Shown here piece by piece: positions 8,791 to 17,583 of a DNA stretch of 39,827 bases (within the stretch, counting starts at the first letter, position 1; each line of letters begins with the position of its first letter). Under the pieces are notes generated by a model, which saw only the letters and a program-made list of their open reading frames with translations, searched no databases and was not told the DNA's origin. The position numbers and the translations under genes were made by a program. Source of the DNA: Desulfosporosinus sp. OT (GTDB lineage: Bacteria > Bacillota > Desulfitobacteriia > Desulfitobacteriales > Desulfitobacteriaceae). The stretch spans positions 1 to 39,827 of the forward strand of contig NZ_AGAF01000218.1 in the NCBI RefSeq assembly GCF_000224515.1, given 5' to 3'.

Positions 8791-9696
8791 TTATGTGGGG
8801 TTAGTAGGTTGTGGAGTAAAACGAGATAGGAACATCTCATATAATTGATTTGATTTCCCTGTCCTAATAATTTTAGGGTATATCTCGGGTGCAAGTTCCT
8901 TTACGGCTTTTAACTTATCTGGCATATTGTTGGACTTCCCTGTAATTTCTTGATACTTATTACATAATTGTTCGTTTTTCCATTGCATGATACGTTCTAT
9001 TGTTGGCGTTCGGGTCATTGGTGGCGGTGTATGGGGAATGTCAAAAGTGAAACTCACTGTATTTCCGTTTCTTGTAAATTGATCCAATGAATATCCTGCA
9101 TTCCATAGTCCACCTACGAACGCATCACGCATAAGCACATTATGCAAGGTAATATCAATATCCATTGTTAGTTCTGAAGGTCCGGAAAACTCACCTAGTT
9201 TAAAACCTGTTAGCCACCAGTGTTCCCCTTCTCTTGTAAAGAGCGTATTACCGTTCTTTTTTAAAGTATAGGACATTTCTAATAAATCATTGTTGCTTGC
9301 ACAATTATAATAAGCACCATTAAAAAGACCCAGAATATTTAGATCATGGGCATCTGTATAGACTCCTATCTCACAACCAGTCACTAGGTCGTACTGACCT
9401 TTCCACAAACCAATCATCCATTTCTTATCAAGATAGTCAAAATGAATTGGTTCACAATCTATAATCATCCCCATTAACGCTGCCGCTTCATCGTACAAAC
9501 GACAATATCCAATATTTCTTTGCCAAGGATCCATGGTTGAATAAAATATATCTTGTTTTGGATCATACGAATAACCAGCAATTTCTATTATATTATCTAA
9601 TTCATGATTCCCGGTCACCTCAGGAACAGAGTCGGATTCGTCGCCGTCTCTATCGGTGACCGTTTTGCTTTTAGGATTTAATATTTGAACGGACAT
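8791..9696 (-). CDS. DUF4474-like protein of unknown function
   Basis: This 301-aa protein has a central block (about residues 30-235) that I recognise as DUF4474-like: EIAGYSYDPKQDIFYSTMDP, then WQRNIGYCRLYDEAAA and WKGQYDLVTGCEIGVY. The family is conserved in Clostridia and has no established function. Many tryptophan, tyrosine and glycine residues suggest a compact beta-rich domain. There is no signal peptide or membrane helix. The C-terminal 60 residues (RTPTIERIMQWKNEQLCNKY onward) look helical and basic. The longest frame starts at 9798, but ATG 9696 is used because AGGGGG lies 8 nt upstream. It is monocistronic between two terminators. Confidence 0.75.
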   Translation of the reverse strand: MSVQILNPKSKTVTDRDGDESDSVPEVTGNHELDNIIEIAGYSYDPKQDIFYSTMDPWQRNIGYCRLYDEAAALMGMIIDCEPIHFDYLDKKWMIGLWKGQYDLVTGCEIGVYTDAHDLNILGLFNGAYYNCASNNDLLEMSYTLKKNGNTLFTREGEHWWLTGFKLGEFSGPSELTMDIDITLHNVLMRDAFVGGLWNAGYSLDQFTRNGNTVSFTFDIPHTPPPMTRTPTIERIMQWKNEQLCNKYQEITGKSNNMPDKLKAVKELAPEIYPKIIRTGKSNQLYEMFLSRFTPQPTNPT

Positions 9697-9903
9697 AAAA
9701 ATCGCCCCCTTATTACATAATATTTGATTGATGAATGGTATGGTGCATGGATTATTTGACGGATAAGAGTTGAAGGAGGAAAAAATTTGAAGAGACACTC
9801 AATTATACATTTTTAATTTATTTTAATATTCAAACATTAATTTAAAATTTTTTTGTCCTACCTGTTTAAATCATTCACCTATAATTAGCAATCCAGATAA
9901 AAA

Positions 9904-9947
9904 TATAAATCTCTCAATTTTATATTGATAAAATTGAGAGATTTATA
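9904..9947 (-). terminator. Terminator of the Bcr/CflA transporter gene
   Basis: A perfect 20-bp inverted repeat (arms 9904-9923 and 9928-9947) has an ATTG loop. On the minus strand it is followed by TTTTTATC, so it terminates the transporter gene that ends at 9971. The rest of 9697-9903 is AT-rich with no gene seen. Confidence 0.75.
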
Positions 9948-9970
9948 CAATGAGTAAGTTCTGGGGCCAT

Positions 9971-11185
9971 TCATCTTTTTAGTAGGGCATAACTTAGAAT
10001 CGCGCCGACCTCAGTGGCAGAAATCACTATGCCCATGGGTAGTGCTGTATTTCCGCCACCTAGGCCAACGAGTGGAGCGACCATTGCACCAATCACAAAT
10101 GAAAATAGACCTAGTAATGCTGAAGCACTACCGGCCGAATGACCGTAATTCTCCATGGCTAACGAAGAGCCAGCAGTTGTTACAATTCCGACGCTCGAGA
10201 CAAGCACGAACAAAGGTAGTAAGATCGCGGTGAGTCCTGCTCCAATAAGAATCATGATTAGCAACACGATACCGCCCATTGAAGCCAGGATTAGACCGCT
10301 GAGAAAAAGCTTAGTTCCGTGAATTCTGCTTGCCAGTCTACCAGTGATTTGTCCGGCAATGATAATGCCGATTCCGTTGATGGCGAAAAACACACTAAAC
10401 ATTTGGGGAGAGGCACCAAAAATGTTTTGAATGACAAAAGGTGAACCTGATATATAAGCAAACATGGCGGCCATTACAAGTCCCTGAGGTAGAGCATAGC
10501 TCATGAAAACGCGGTCGCATATGAGAACTCGAAAGGTAGTTAAAGTATTCATCAGACCAGCTTGTGAGCGGCGGCGGAGAGGCAATGTCTCTGGCAAACC
10601 AAAGAAGACCGTGAGGAGCATGGCGATTCCGACTAGACTTAAAACCAGGAATACGCCTCGCCAAGAAGTAAACTGTAATAATTGTCCACCGATGATTGGG
10701 GCAAAGATTGGCCCGACGCCATTGACCAGCATTAAAAGAGAAAAAAACTTCATCATCTCAGAACCTGAGTATAGATCCCTTACTATTGCGCGCGATATTG
10801 CAATGCCTGCAGAGCCTGCGAAGCCCTGAATAAATCGAAGTAAAATCAATCCCCAGATGGATGGGCTTAAAGCACAAAGTAAGGATGAGACAGTATAGCT
10901 AACCAGTCCAATCAGCAGAGGGATACGACGCCCGCGTATATCGCTTTGAGAACCAGCTACTAGTTGTCCTACCGAGAGCCCGAGTAGACAAGCTGTCAGA
11001 CTAAATTGAGCCAATGAAGTGCTGGTTTGCAAATCCTTGGTTAAGATGGGCAGGGAAGGTAAGTACATGTCAATGGATAATGGCCCGAAAGCAGACAGTG
11101 CACCTAATATGATAGCGGTCCATAATCTACGGGATTGAGACACTAAAGGGGTAGAAGCTGTGAAGTCGTTTTGATAAGTATTCAC
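9971..11185 (-). CDS. Bcr/CflA-family multidrug efflux MFS transporter
   Basis: This 404-aa integral membrane protein has about 12 predicted helices and is a drug:H+ antiporter of the DHA1 Bcr/CflA type. The family signature GPLSIDMYLPSLP follows helix 1 (residues 34-46), and the MFS loop motif GQLVAGSQSDIRGRRIPLLIG lies between helices 2 and 3 (from about residue 73). The antiporter motif region GFAGSAGIAISRAIVRDLY is present. Start is a GTG. An AAGGAG site lies 14 nt upstream, farther than usual, so the start is slightly uncertain. The substrate cannot be predicted. It follows the amidase gene in the same direction, but with 89 bp between them and no sign of coupling. Confidence 0.88.
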   Translation of the reverse strand: MNTYQNDFTASTPLVSQSRRLWTAIILGALSAFGPLSIDMYLPSLPILTKDLQTSTSLAQFSLTACLLGLSVGQLVAGSQSDIRGRRIPLLIGLVSYTVSSLLCALSPSIWGLILLRFIQGFAGSAGIAISRAIVRDLYSGSEMMKFFSLLMLVNGVGPIFAPIIGGQLLQFTSWRGVFLVLSLVGIAMLLTVFFGLPETLPLRRRSQAGLMNTLTTFRVLICDRVFMSYALPQGLVMAAMFAYISGSPFVIQNIFGASPQMFSVFFAINGIGIIIAGQITGRLASRIHGTKLFLSGLILASMGGIVLLIMILIGAGLTAILLPLFVLVSSVGIVTTAGSSLAMENYGHSAGSASALLGLFSFVIGAMVAPLVGLGGGNTALPMGIVISATEVGAILSYALLKR

Positions 11186-11274
11186 CTGAGTTTCTTTGTC
11201 TCCTTTGCAGTGATATTAGGTCAATCTAAAAGCACTTATCCACATTGAAAAATTATGGGGTTTGGTAGGGCACT

Positions 11275-12457
11275 TTAAGCTTTCGGTAAAGGGTTTTTAT
11301 AATAATTATAGATGCCATGGAAGATGGCAGAGGCAACATTTTTTCGGAACGTCGAGTTTTGTAGCCTGGCTTCTTCATAAGGATTAGAAATAAAGGCTGT
11401 CTCCAGCAAAATGGCAGGCATACTTGTATAGCGTAAAACATAATCCCTTGCTTCTTTAACCCCACGGTTCTTTGTTTTAATTGTGTCGATTAGTGAGGAT
11501 TCAATGCTGCTGGCCAGCTGTATGCTCTCATTCTCTTTTGGATTTTCTTTAGAATAAAAAGTTGAAGTACCCTGTACATCAGGGTTGGTAAACGAATCAT
11601 TATGGATGCAGATAAATAAGTCGGGTTTATATTTGTTGGCTAAGTCAACCCGGGCTTGGAGATCCGCTGTTTCAGAATAATTTGTAACGGGACAAATACA
11701 TATATCTGTATCGCGGGTTAAGATAACCTTTGCGCCTGCTTGTTTTAAGATATTATTTAAGACAAGTGATATAGCCAAGGTGTTATCCTTTTCATAGGTA
11801 TGACTAGGGCCAATTGCTCCTGTATCCGGTCCTCCATGTCCAGGATCTATCATAATCGTCTTACCTGCTAAGGCGTTAGCAGGGATTCCTTGAAAAGGAT
11901 CAATGAGAACTTCAGTGGAAGGATCATAAGTTGTTGGAACAGAGGGCGCATCAGAGGGGGGAGTTGAGGGAGGGGTAATTACATCGCCACCGCTGGATGG
12001 AGGGTCTGGCTTTTTTATTTCTGAGGGAAGGGTAGGGAAGGATTTAAGATTATCTTTATATTTAGAAGAAGCTTTTCCTTGAATAATATTTTGGGTATTA
12101 GAACTGATAATACCTGTTCCGCCTAAGATATAAACTGTGCCATTTACGCTTAAGTCGATAGTAGTCGTAGAGCTGATTTTGCTGGTTGCGGTGGAGGTAG
12201 AGCTAATTGAACTGATCTTATTTGGAGAAACAGATGTGACAAACGCAGCAGAAACCCAACCGGTTTTAGATTGATAGGTAGTTTTATACCATTGGCCTTG
12301 ATGATCAGTAAGATCAAGGGTGGTGCCTTTCGGAATCGTGATGAGTGTTTTTCCTGTTGGCGAGGGTGTATCTCTTAGATTTAGGCCGCCTGACGCTGTA
12401 ATTTCCCCTTTTGGAGTCGATATGATGGTTACATAATCAGACAGAGATCCAACCGGT
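11275..12457 (-). pseudogene. C-terminal part of the frameshifted amidase: third SH3, linker, Amidase_3
   Basis: This second frame is open from about 12457 down to the TAA at 11275 and contains the third SH3b domain, a linker and the zinc amidase domain that cuts the MurNAc-L-alanine bond. An internal ATG at 11853 lies exactly at the catalytic motif (MIDPGHGG) and has no ribosome site, so translation from it is unlikely. The fragment needs the upstream frame to be expressed. Confidence 0.65.
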
Positions 12458-12534
12458 CTTTAGATTGATAGGTAGTTTTATACCATTGGCCTTGATGATC
12501 AGTAAGATCAAGGGTGGTGCCTTTCGGAATCGTG
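12267..12534. repeat. 74-bp exact direct repeat inside the SH3 coding region
   Basis: Positions 12267-12340 and 12461-12534 are identical over 74 bp; a third copy (within about 12672-12846) is diverged. They encode the core of the SH3 domains (DHQGQWYKTTYQSK). The frameshift lies at the edge of the second copy. Recent duplication or gene conversion between domains is likely. Confidence 0.9.
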
Positions 12535-13805
12535 GCGAGTGTTGCTCCAGTTGGCGAGGGTGTATCTCTGAGATTTAAGCCTCCTGATGCTGTGATTTCC
12601 CCTTTTAGAGATTGATTGCTTGAATTATTGTCCGTTGTCTTAGTATCAGAGTCATCTGATGGGGTTGATGGAGTCGATATGACAGTTATGTAATCAGCAG
12701 AGATCCAACCGGTCTTAGATTGATAGGTGGTTTTGTACCATTGGCCTTGTTGTTCAGTAAGATCAATCGTTGTGCCGTTGGGAATGGTAACAAGAGTTTT
12801 TCCTGTTGGTGAGGGGGTATCTCTAAGATTCAGGCTCCCTGTCGCGTTAACTTTCCCTTTCTTAGATGGATTATCGGAACTATCACTAGGGCTTTCAGAT
12901 GGAGGTTCAACTTGCATATGTTCACGCATAAGACTATAGACTGATGGCGGAATATCTTCTTTTTCTGTGAGCAAAAGGGGAGCTTTAACTTTTGAAGCAA
13001 GGACTGTTCCAGCAACGGCATCTGGAAATGTTATCCCTGAGGCCAGGAAAAGATCATTAGACTCATAGGTACCTTTCATATAGGTAACGACTTTGGCATT
13101 GGTTTCGTACCGGTCCTGACCGCCTAAACGAGTCTCGACCGTGAACTTATTTCTCGTTAATTCAGTGGAAGGAACGACGACTTCTCCCCCAATAACGATT
13201 AAATGCTTTGGGCTAGCCTCTTGGTAGTATTGAATGACAGAATCCGGTAGAGTTGTTGACGTAAGAACAATCGGGATCTGTTTGATGCCTGCAAACGTTG
13301 CTGCTGATAAAGCATCAGGAAAATTATCCCCGTTAGCCAAGATTAATGAATCGCTAGATAAGTGTTTGGCCAGAAGGACCGAAGTTTCGTAACGGTCTAT
13401 TCCGCCAATGCGTTCCCATTTTAACGCAGAATTATCAAGTTCCTTTTCTATAGAAGGTTGTAAACAGGCGATTCCGCCAAGAAGAATGACTTTTTGAGGT
13501 TTTAATCGCTGTAGTTCTTGGAAAACGCGTGGGTCAATAGAGTTTCCAGCGGTCAGTAATATAGGAGCATCTAAGCTGACCGCAAAAGGTGTTGAAGCAA
13601 TAGAATCCGGGTAATCGGAGTATTCGCATAAAATAACTGTTTGAGCGGAATCCCAACCTTTTTGCGATATTTTAAGAGCCGTTTCAACTCTGTCCTGACC
13701 GGCTATACGTTCTGTTGAATAGACTAATGGGCTCGCTTGGGTTATAAAGGGTGAACTTAATATACATGTAAGCGATGTGATTATAGATAAAATAATTTTT
13801 TTCAC
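12429..13805 (-). CDS. N-terminal part of the frameshifted amidase: CWB2 repeats plus SH3 domains
   Basis: As it stands this frame encodes 458 aa: signal peptide MKKIILSIITSLTCILSSP, three CWB2 repeats (residues about 30-300) that would bind the anionic wall polymer, then one complete and one nearly complete SH3b domain. It ends out of frame in DRLDLCLIM, replacing the expected TGWISADY. Start is GTG with AAGGGAAGGG upstream. If real, the product would be a surface-bound protein without a catalytic domain. Confidence 0.7.
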   Translation of the reverse strand: MKKIILSIITSLTCILSSPFITQASPLVYSTERIAGQDRVETALKISQKGWDSAQTVILCEYSDYPDSIASTPFAVSLDAPILLTAGNSIDPRVFQELQRLKPQKVILLGGIACLQPSIEKELDNSALKWERIGGIDRYETSVLLAKHLSSDSLILANGDNFPDALSAATFAGIKQIPIVLTSTTLPDSVIQYYQEASPKHLIVIGGEVVVPSTELTRNKFTVETRLGGQDRYETNAKVVTYMKGTYESNDLFLASGITFPDAVAGTVLASKVKAPLLLTEKEDIPPSVYSLMREHMQVEPPSESPSDSSDNPSKKGKVNATGSLNLRDTPSPTGKTLVTIPNGTTIDLTEQQGQWYKTTYQSKTGWISADYITVISTPSTPSDDSDTKTTDNNSSNQSLKGEITASGGLNLRDTPSPTGATLATIPKGTTLDLTDHQGQWYKTTYQSKDRLDLCLIM

Positions 13806-13837
13806 AAATATTCCCTTCCCTTTATCAATATATGTCG

Positions 13838-13846
13838 ATTATATCA
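13838..13846 (-). promoter_or_regulatory. Extended -10 promoter of the amidase gene
   Basis: On the minus strand TGATATAAT is a perfect extended -10 element about 33 bp upstream of the GTG start. The -35 region is weak. Confidence 0.5.
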
Positions 13847-13891
13847 TAAAAACTAATATTTATTGATGAAATTAGTTAACAGCCTAAAGAA

Positions 13892-13925
13892 CTAAGGAGC
13901 TTCACGTAACATGAAGCTCCTTTAG
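13892..13925 (-). terminator. Terminator of the alcohol dehydrogenase gene
   Basis: A 13-bp stem (CTAAGGAGCTTCA / TGAAGCTCCTTTAG) has a 7-nt loop. On the minus strand it is followed by TTCTTTAG. It lies 63 bp past the dehydrogenase stop. Confidence 0.7.
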
Positions 13926-13988
13926 ATGTTGGGATATTTAGCGCTGAACTTGAGATTTGATGGGTAAACTTTTCACATTACATATAAC

Positions 13989-15161
13989 CTAGAAGGCAGC
14001 TTTTAAGATGCCAATAAAATCATCAACAAAACCTTGTCTTGGATTGGTAAAAGAACAGATATCTTTTAAGGCATTTTGCGACAGTGTTTCAATATCACGC
14101 TCATTTAGTCCCATCGCACTTAATCTGCTAGGAATTTCAATTCTAGAACTTAAATTCTTAACTGAGTCAATAATTAAATCAACTGCATGAGATTTGTTAT
14201 GGGTAACTGTTCCCGTTGCGCTACATAATTGCATAATTTTTTGTTCCGGTACGGAAACCGAGTTAAATTCAAAAACATAAGGTAGTAAGGCAGCGGTATA
14301 GTCGCCATGGGTTTGATGGTAAAATCCACCCAATTGATGTGCTAGACAATGGACATATCCTAGACCTGCATTATTAAAAGCCATGCCGGCCATAATGCTT
14401 GCAAACATCATCTTTTCTCTGGCTTCTAAATCATTGCCATTTTCATATGCCCGAGGAAGATACTCAAAAGCCAATCTTATTGCATCAAGTGCTAAAGAAT
14501 CGGTAATTGGGGAAGCTTCAGTGGATACAAAAGCTTCAATGGCATGTGAAACAACATCAATACCTGAGCTGGCGGTAACCTCCTTGGGCATTGATGTCAT
14601 AAATATAGGGTCGTTAACTGAAATAAATGGAGTTATATAAGGCGAGCCGATCGTCATCTTTACTTTCCTGGAATTATCACATATTATAGCAAACATTGAC
14701 AATTCCGCCGCGGATCCTGCAGTGGTATTGATGGCAATTTGGGGTAGCGCAGGTTGGGTAACTTTATTATAGCCTTCATAATCAATGATTGAACCACCAT
14801 TTGTGGCAACCGTAGCGATTGCTTTGGCACAGTCATGGTTTGTTCCCCCGCCAACGGAAATGACCAGCTTGTAGTTTCGTTTAAATATATTTAGTCCTTT
14901 CTTAAAATAAGTTAACCCATCCTCTACAAAAGAAACAGTAGGGTTAGGATGTAATACACCGTCAAAAATATCATAGGAGATAAATAAATTTTTCAAGATT
15001 TTTTCTACATTTTCTACATATCCAAGGCTTAGTATGTTTTTATCGGTAACGATTAGTACTTTACTGAGCTTCCATGACAATAATTCATTAGGCAGGTCTT
15101 TAATGGCCCCAATACCGATAAGGTTGGTTTTGGGCAAAATATAATTATGAGTATTTTCCAA
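13989..15161 (-). CDS. Iron-containing alcohol dehydrogenase
   Basis: This 390-aa group III (Fe-ADH) enzyme interconverts an alcohol and an aldehyde or ketone with NAD(P)H. The N-terminal dinucleotide domain has GGGTNHDCAKAIA (usual form GGGSxxDxAKA). The metal-binding C-terminal domain has GIDVVSHAIEAF and GLGYVHCLAHQLGGFYHQTHG, supplying the Asp and three His ligands. The usual TTAGTGSE segment is here TTAGSAAELS, a small departure that may alter cofactor or substrate fit. Start is TTG with GGAGG 10 nt upstream. It stands alone, with a terminator behind it. The physiological substrate cannot be told; butanol- or 1,3-propanediol-type enzymes share the fold. Confidence 0.9.
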   Translation of the reverse strand: MENTHNYILPKTNLIGIGAIKDLPNELLSWKLSKVLIVTDKNILSLGYVENVEKILKNLFISYDIFDGVLHPNPTVSFVEDGLTYFKKGLNIFKRNYKLVISVGGGTNHDCAKAIATVATNGGSIIDYEGYNKVTQPALPQIAINTTAGSAAELSMFAIICDNSRKVKMTIGSPYITPFISVNDPIFMTSMPKEVTASSGIDVVSHAIEAFVSTEASPITDSLALDAIRLAFEYLPRAYENGNDLEAREKMMFASIMAGMAFNNAGLGYVHCLAHQLGGFYHQTHGDYTAALLPYVFEFNSVSVPEQKIMQLCSATGTVTHNKSHAVDLIIDSVKNLSSRIEIPSRLSAMGLNERDIETLSQNALKDICSFTNPRQGFVDDFIGILKAAF

Positions 15162-15274
15162 ACTAGTTCTACCTCCTCGTAGATATCAATCTATTTTTGC
15201 AAACGAAGTTAAACAATTGTAATGTTAATTTAGGTACATGATCTTCATTTTCAGCAATAATTTTCATTGATCTA

Positions 15275-15742
15275 TTATGGTTTTAGATAACCTTCTATAT
15301 AAGCATTCAATTTATAAAAACCCCAAGTGGCTAGTGAAAACCAAACAACAAAACCTAATAACGGTAGAAGGATTCTGCTTTCTGATTTCAAGATTCCCAT
15401 ATCAATGACTAGGTTATAATACAATACAGAGAAGAAGATTCCGGCACAAGCAAAAAGGTAATTTAATGGTTTCTGTAGCGGCAAAAAATAGAAATATAAT
15501 ATGAAAAATATTGACCACGTAACATCGGCAAAAATATGTACACCCATGAAGCCAAAGGGTCCATAGTTTGTCCAAGCGAACAAACCGGTGACATATCCAA
15601 AGGAATGCACCAGTGCATCCATGATTCCACCAAAAATAATTCCATAAATAGATAAACGTCGGATTTCCATTTTGGGAACATTGACTATTAGGATTAATGC
15701 GAAAACTGCAGTAAAAATTGGATATAAAAGAAACTTGGGCAT
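15275..15742 (-). CDS. Small integral membrane protein, unknown function
   Basis: This 155-aa very hydrophobic protein has about five predicted membrane helices (starting at residues about 4, 30, 67, 93 and 123). Polar loop residues include a conserved-looking DALVHSFGYVTGLFAWTNYG and GVHIFADVTWS, whose histidines and aspartates sit near helix ends. I do not recognise the family with certainty; its size and helix pattern resemble CBO0543-type membrane proteins of Clostridia. ATG is preceded by AAAGGGGA. It lies between the FlxA-like gene and the alcohol dehydrogenase, all on the minus strand, with gaps above 100 bp, so co-transcription is uncertain. Confidence 0.7.
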   Translation of the reverse strand: MPKFLLYPIFTAVFALILIVNVPKMEIRRLSIYGIIFGGIMDALVHSFGYVTGLFAWTNYGPFGFMGVHIFADVTWSIFFILYFYFLPLQKPLNYLFACAGIFFSVLYYNLVIDMGILKSESRILLPLLGFVVWFSLATWGFYKLNAYIEGYLKP

Positions 15743-15878
15743 CGTTTGTTATCCCCTTTATATGTTTTTCCTATGGTTTTAGTTAGAATATCCACATTAA
15801 CGCTTAATATTCCGGCGAAAAGATGTCTATTGTTACTTGTTCAATTGATTTACGACTTTCAAGATGATCTATAACGTA

Positions 15879-15925
15879 AATAGGAAAAGGAGTTTCGCGG
15901 TTTTGACACGAACCCTTTTCCTATT
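15879..15925 (-). terminator. Terminator-like hairpin after the FlxA-like gene
   Basis: A 12-bp perfect stem (AATAGGAAAAGG / CCTTTTCCTATT) has an inner TTCG/CGAA pairing. It lies 50 bp after the FlxA-like stop on the minus strand. The T-tract is weak (TTTACG), so confidence is moderate. Nothing else is seen in 15743-15975. Confidence 0.55.
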
Positions 15926-15975
15926 ATGAACTAAACATTGAAGTCTTCAAGAAACTAAACTTCATCAAGGTCTTC

Positions 15976-16287
15976 TTAGGCTTGAACATCAATTTTATTA
16001 TTTGAGGAAATAATAGACTTTGTTGGTGTTGTCTGCTCACTTTTATTATTTTGGCTGGATTTTTTTGCTTGTATTTGTTGGATTTGTGCTTCAATTTGTG
16101 CTATCTGAGTTTGTAATAATTGAACTTTAATCTGTTTTGTTTTAGCATCATCTGTACTTTGATTCTCAGTATTTATCTGCTTCTGAAGATTCTTAATTTG
16201 ACTCGAAAGTTGACTTGTGTCACTGTCATTTCCAGATGAAGATGAATAAGAACTAATTGACGTCGAAGAAATTGATGAAATGTTCAT
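15976..16287 (-). CDS. FlxA-like coiled-coil protein
   Basis: This 103-aa protein has a Ser-rich N-terminus (MNISSISSTSISSYSSSSG), a central coiled coil of Gln/Lys/Ile heptads (about residues 28-78, QLSSQIKNLQKQIN...QIEAQIQQIQ) and a polar tail. This is the FlxA-like family layout; FlxA genes in enterics are in the flagellar regulon, but the molecular role is unknown. The frame opens at 16302, but ATG 16287 is chosen because GGGGAGG precedes it by 6 nt. No flagellar gene is next to it, and I could not fit a clean SigD promoter. Confidence 0.7.
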   Translation of the reverse strand: MNISSISSTSISSYSSSSGNDSDTSQLSSQIKNLQKQINTENQSTDDAKTKQIKVQLLQTQIAQIEAQIQQIQAKKSSQNNKSEQTTPTKSIISSNNKIDVQA

Positions 16288-16467
16288 GTTAAACCTCCCC
16301 ATATTTCTACTTCAACATACTTATCGTAAAGAATTCTTGGAAATACCTTTGATTTATAGTAAACGCCAGAGATAATATATATTTTTTAAGGTAAACAACG
16401 TGGTCAAGATGAAAGCGACTTTATATTCTTTGCACCATGAAGTAAAATAAGAGGAAAGCTTCAAAAT

Positions 16468-17529
16468 ATGAGTACAAGAGGGAATGCAATGTATCCAATA
16501 AATTGTAACTATAAAATGCCTGCCGAATGGGTCAAACATACGCGCACCTTTATTTCCTGGCCAGTTCAAAGGTCTATGTGTTATCCAGAGGATTATGAAA
16601 CAGTTTGCTTAGGCTATGCAGAAATTATTAAGGCTATTGCCGAATTTGAGCCTGTTACGATTGTGATGAATCCTGCTGATGTAGAGGAATCAGAAATGTT
16701 GGCATATCTATTTAAAAACGAGCGAATTGAAGGCCTAGCTATTGAGCATAATGATGCATGGCTTCGGGATAATGGTCCAACGTTTTTGGTGAATGATGGA
16801 GGAGAGGTCGCAGGAGTCAATTGGCATTTTAATGCCTGGGGCGGTAAATATGCGCCGTGGGATTTAGACGACCAGGTAGCGCCTCAAATTCTTAACTTTG
16901 TCGGGTTGAAACGGTTTGATGCTCCTCTTGTGATGGAGGGAGGTTCACTCCATGTGGACGGAGAAGGCACGCTTTTAACGACGGAAGAGTGTCTTCTGAA
17001 TGCTAATCGAAACCCGGAATTAACGAAAGAGCAGATTGAAGCTGAGTTAAAGAAATTTTTAAATATACGGAAGGTAGTCTGGCTAAAAAACGGATTAGAC
17101 GGAGATGAGACAGACGGTCATATTGACAACATCGCCTGCTTTGTTGCTCCAGGCAAAATCCTAATTCAAGTTTGTGACGATCCTGAAGACGCAAATTACG
17201 CGATTACCCAAGAAAGTTTAAGGATTCTTAGTAGAGAAACGGATGCTCTGGGGAGAAAATTTGAAATCATTCCCATCCAGCAGCCCCCAAAATTATTCTA
17301 CAATAATACTCGCTTAACTCTGAGTTATCTGAACTTTTACTTTGTTAATGGAGGGATTATTTTGCCTATCTTCGGCGGTAAAGCGAAAGAAACCGATCAA
17401 TTAACTGCGCAAGTATTGGGCGAACTATTCCCTGAAAGACGGATACGCACTGTTAATGGGATGGCAATTATTCGTGAGGGTGGAAATGTGCATTGTACAA
17501 CCCAACAAATGCCCGGGGGTAAAAGGTAA
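16468..17529 (+). CDS. aguA: Agmatine deiminase
   Basis: This 353-aa peptidyl-arginine-deiminase-family enzyme hydrolyses agmatine to N-carbamoylputrescine and ammonia in the cytosol. The catalytic cysteine is Cys343 in the C-terminal motif GGNVHCTTQQMPGG. Guanidinium-binding residues are in NDAWLRDNGP and DGDETDGHIDN (catalytic His near 217). Size and all motifs fit AguA rather than bacterial arginine deiminase. ATG 16468 has GAGGAAAG upstream; ATG 16489, also with a GAGGG ahead of it, cannot be excluded. The aguB gene follows after 54 bp, completing the route from agmatine to putrescine. No arginine decarboxylase is in the window. Confidence 0.95.
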   Translation: MSTRGNAMYPINCNYKMPAEWVKHTRTFISWPVQRSMCYPEDYETVCLGYAEIIKAIAEFEPVTIVMNPADVEESEMLAYLFKNERIEGLAIEHNDAWLRDNGPTFLVNDGGEVAGVNWHFNAWGGKYAPWDLDDQVAPQILNFVGLKRFDAPLVMEGGSLHVDGEGTLLTTEECLLNANRNPELTKEQIEAELKKFLNIRKVVWLKNGLDGDETDGHIDNIACFVAPGKILIQVCDDPEDANYAITQESLRILSRETDALGRKFEIIPIQQPPKLFYNNTRLTLSYLNFYFVNGGIILPIFGGKAKETDQLTAQVLGELFPERRIRTVNGMAIIREGGNVHCTTQQMPGGKR

Positions 17530-17583
17530 GGGGACACAGGAATGTCTCTAATTGACTATAATTTATGGTAAGTAGGTGTAAAC

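Larger units (their letters stand above)
11275..13805 (-). pseudogene. Cell-wall-binding N-acetylmuramoyl-L-alanine amidase, frameshifted
   Basis: Read across two single-base insertions, this would be an 842-aa secreted autolysin. In order it has a signal peptide (to about residue 25), three CWB2 repeats (each ending VVLLGG or VVIGGE-like), three SH3b domains (NLRDTPSPTG...GWISADYIT), a Ser/Thr-rich linker with VYILGGTGIIS, and a C-terminal Amidase_3 domain (MIDPGHGGPDTGA zinc-His motif, LETAFISNPYE). The frame changes inside the second SH3 domain, where TCAGACAGAG and GTCTTTAG each contain one extra base relative to the first SH3 repeat (about 12441 and 12461). The net +2 shift exactly links the two open frames, so the rest is intact. 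It may be a recent pseudogene or a sequence error. Confidence 0.85.

Noticed and set aside
16303-16467. SigD (flagellar) promoter for the FlxA-like gene
   Set aside because: A CGATAA-like -10 exists on the minus strand, but no TAAA element lies at the proper distance.
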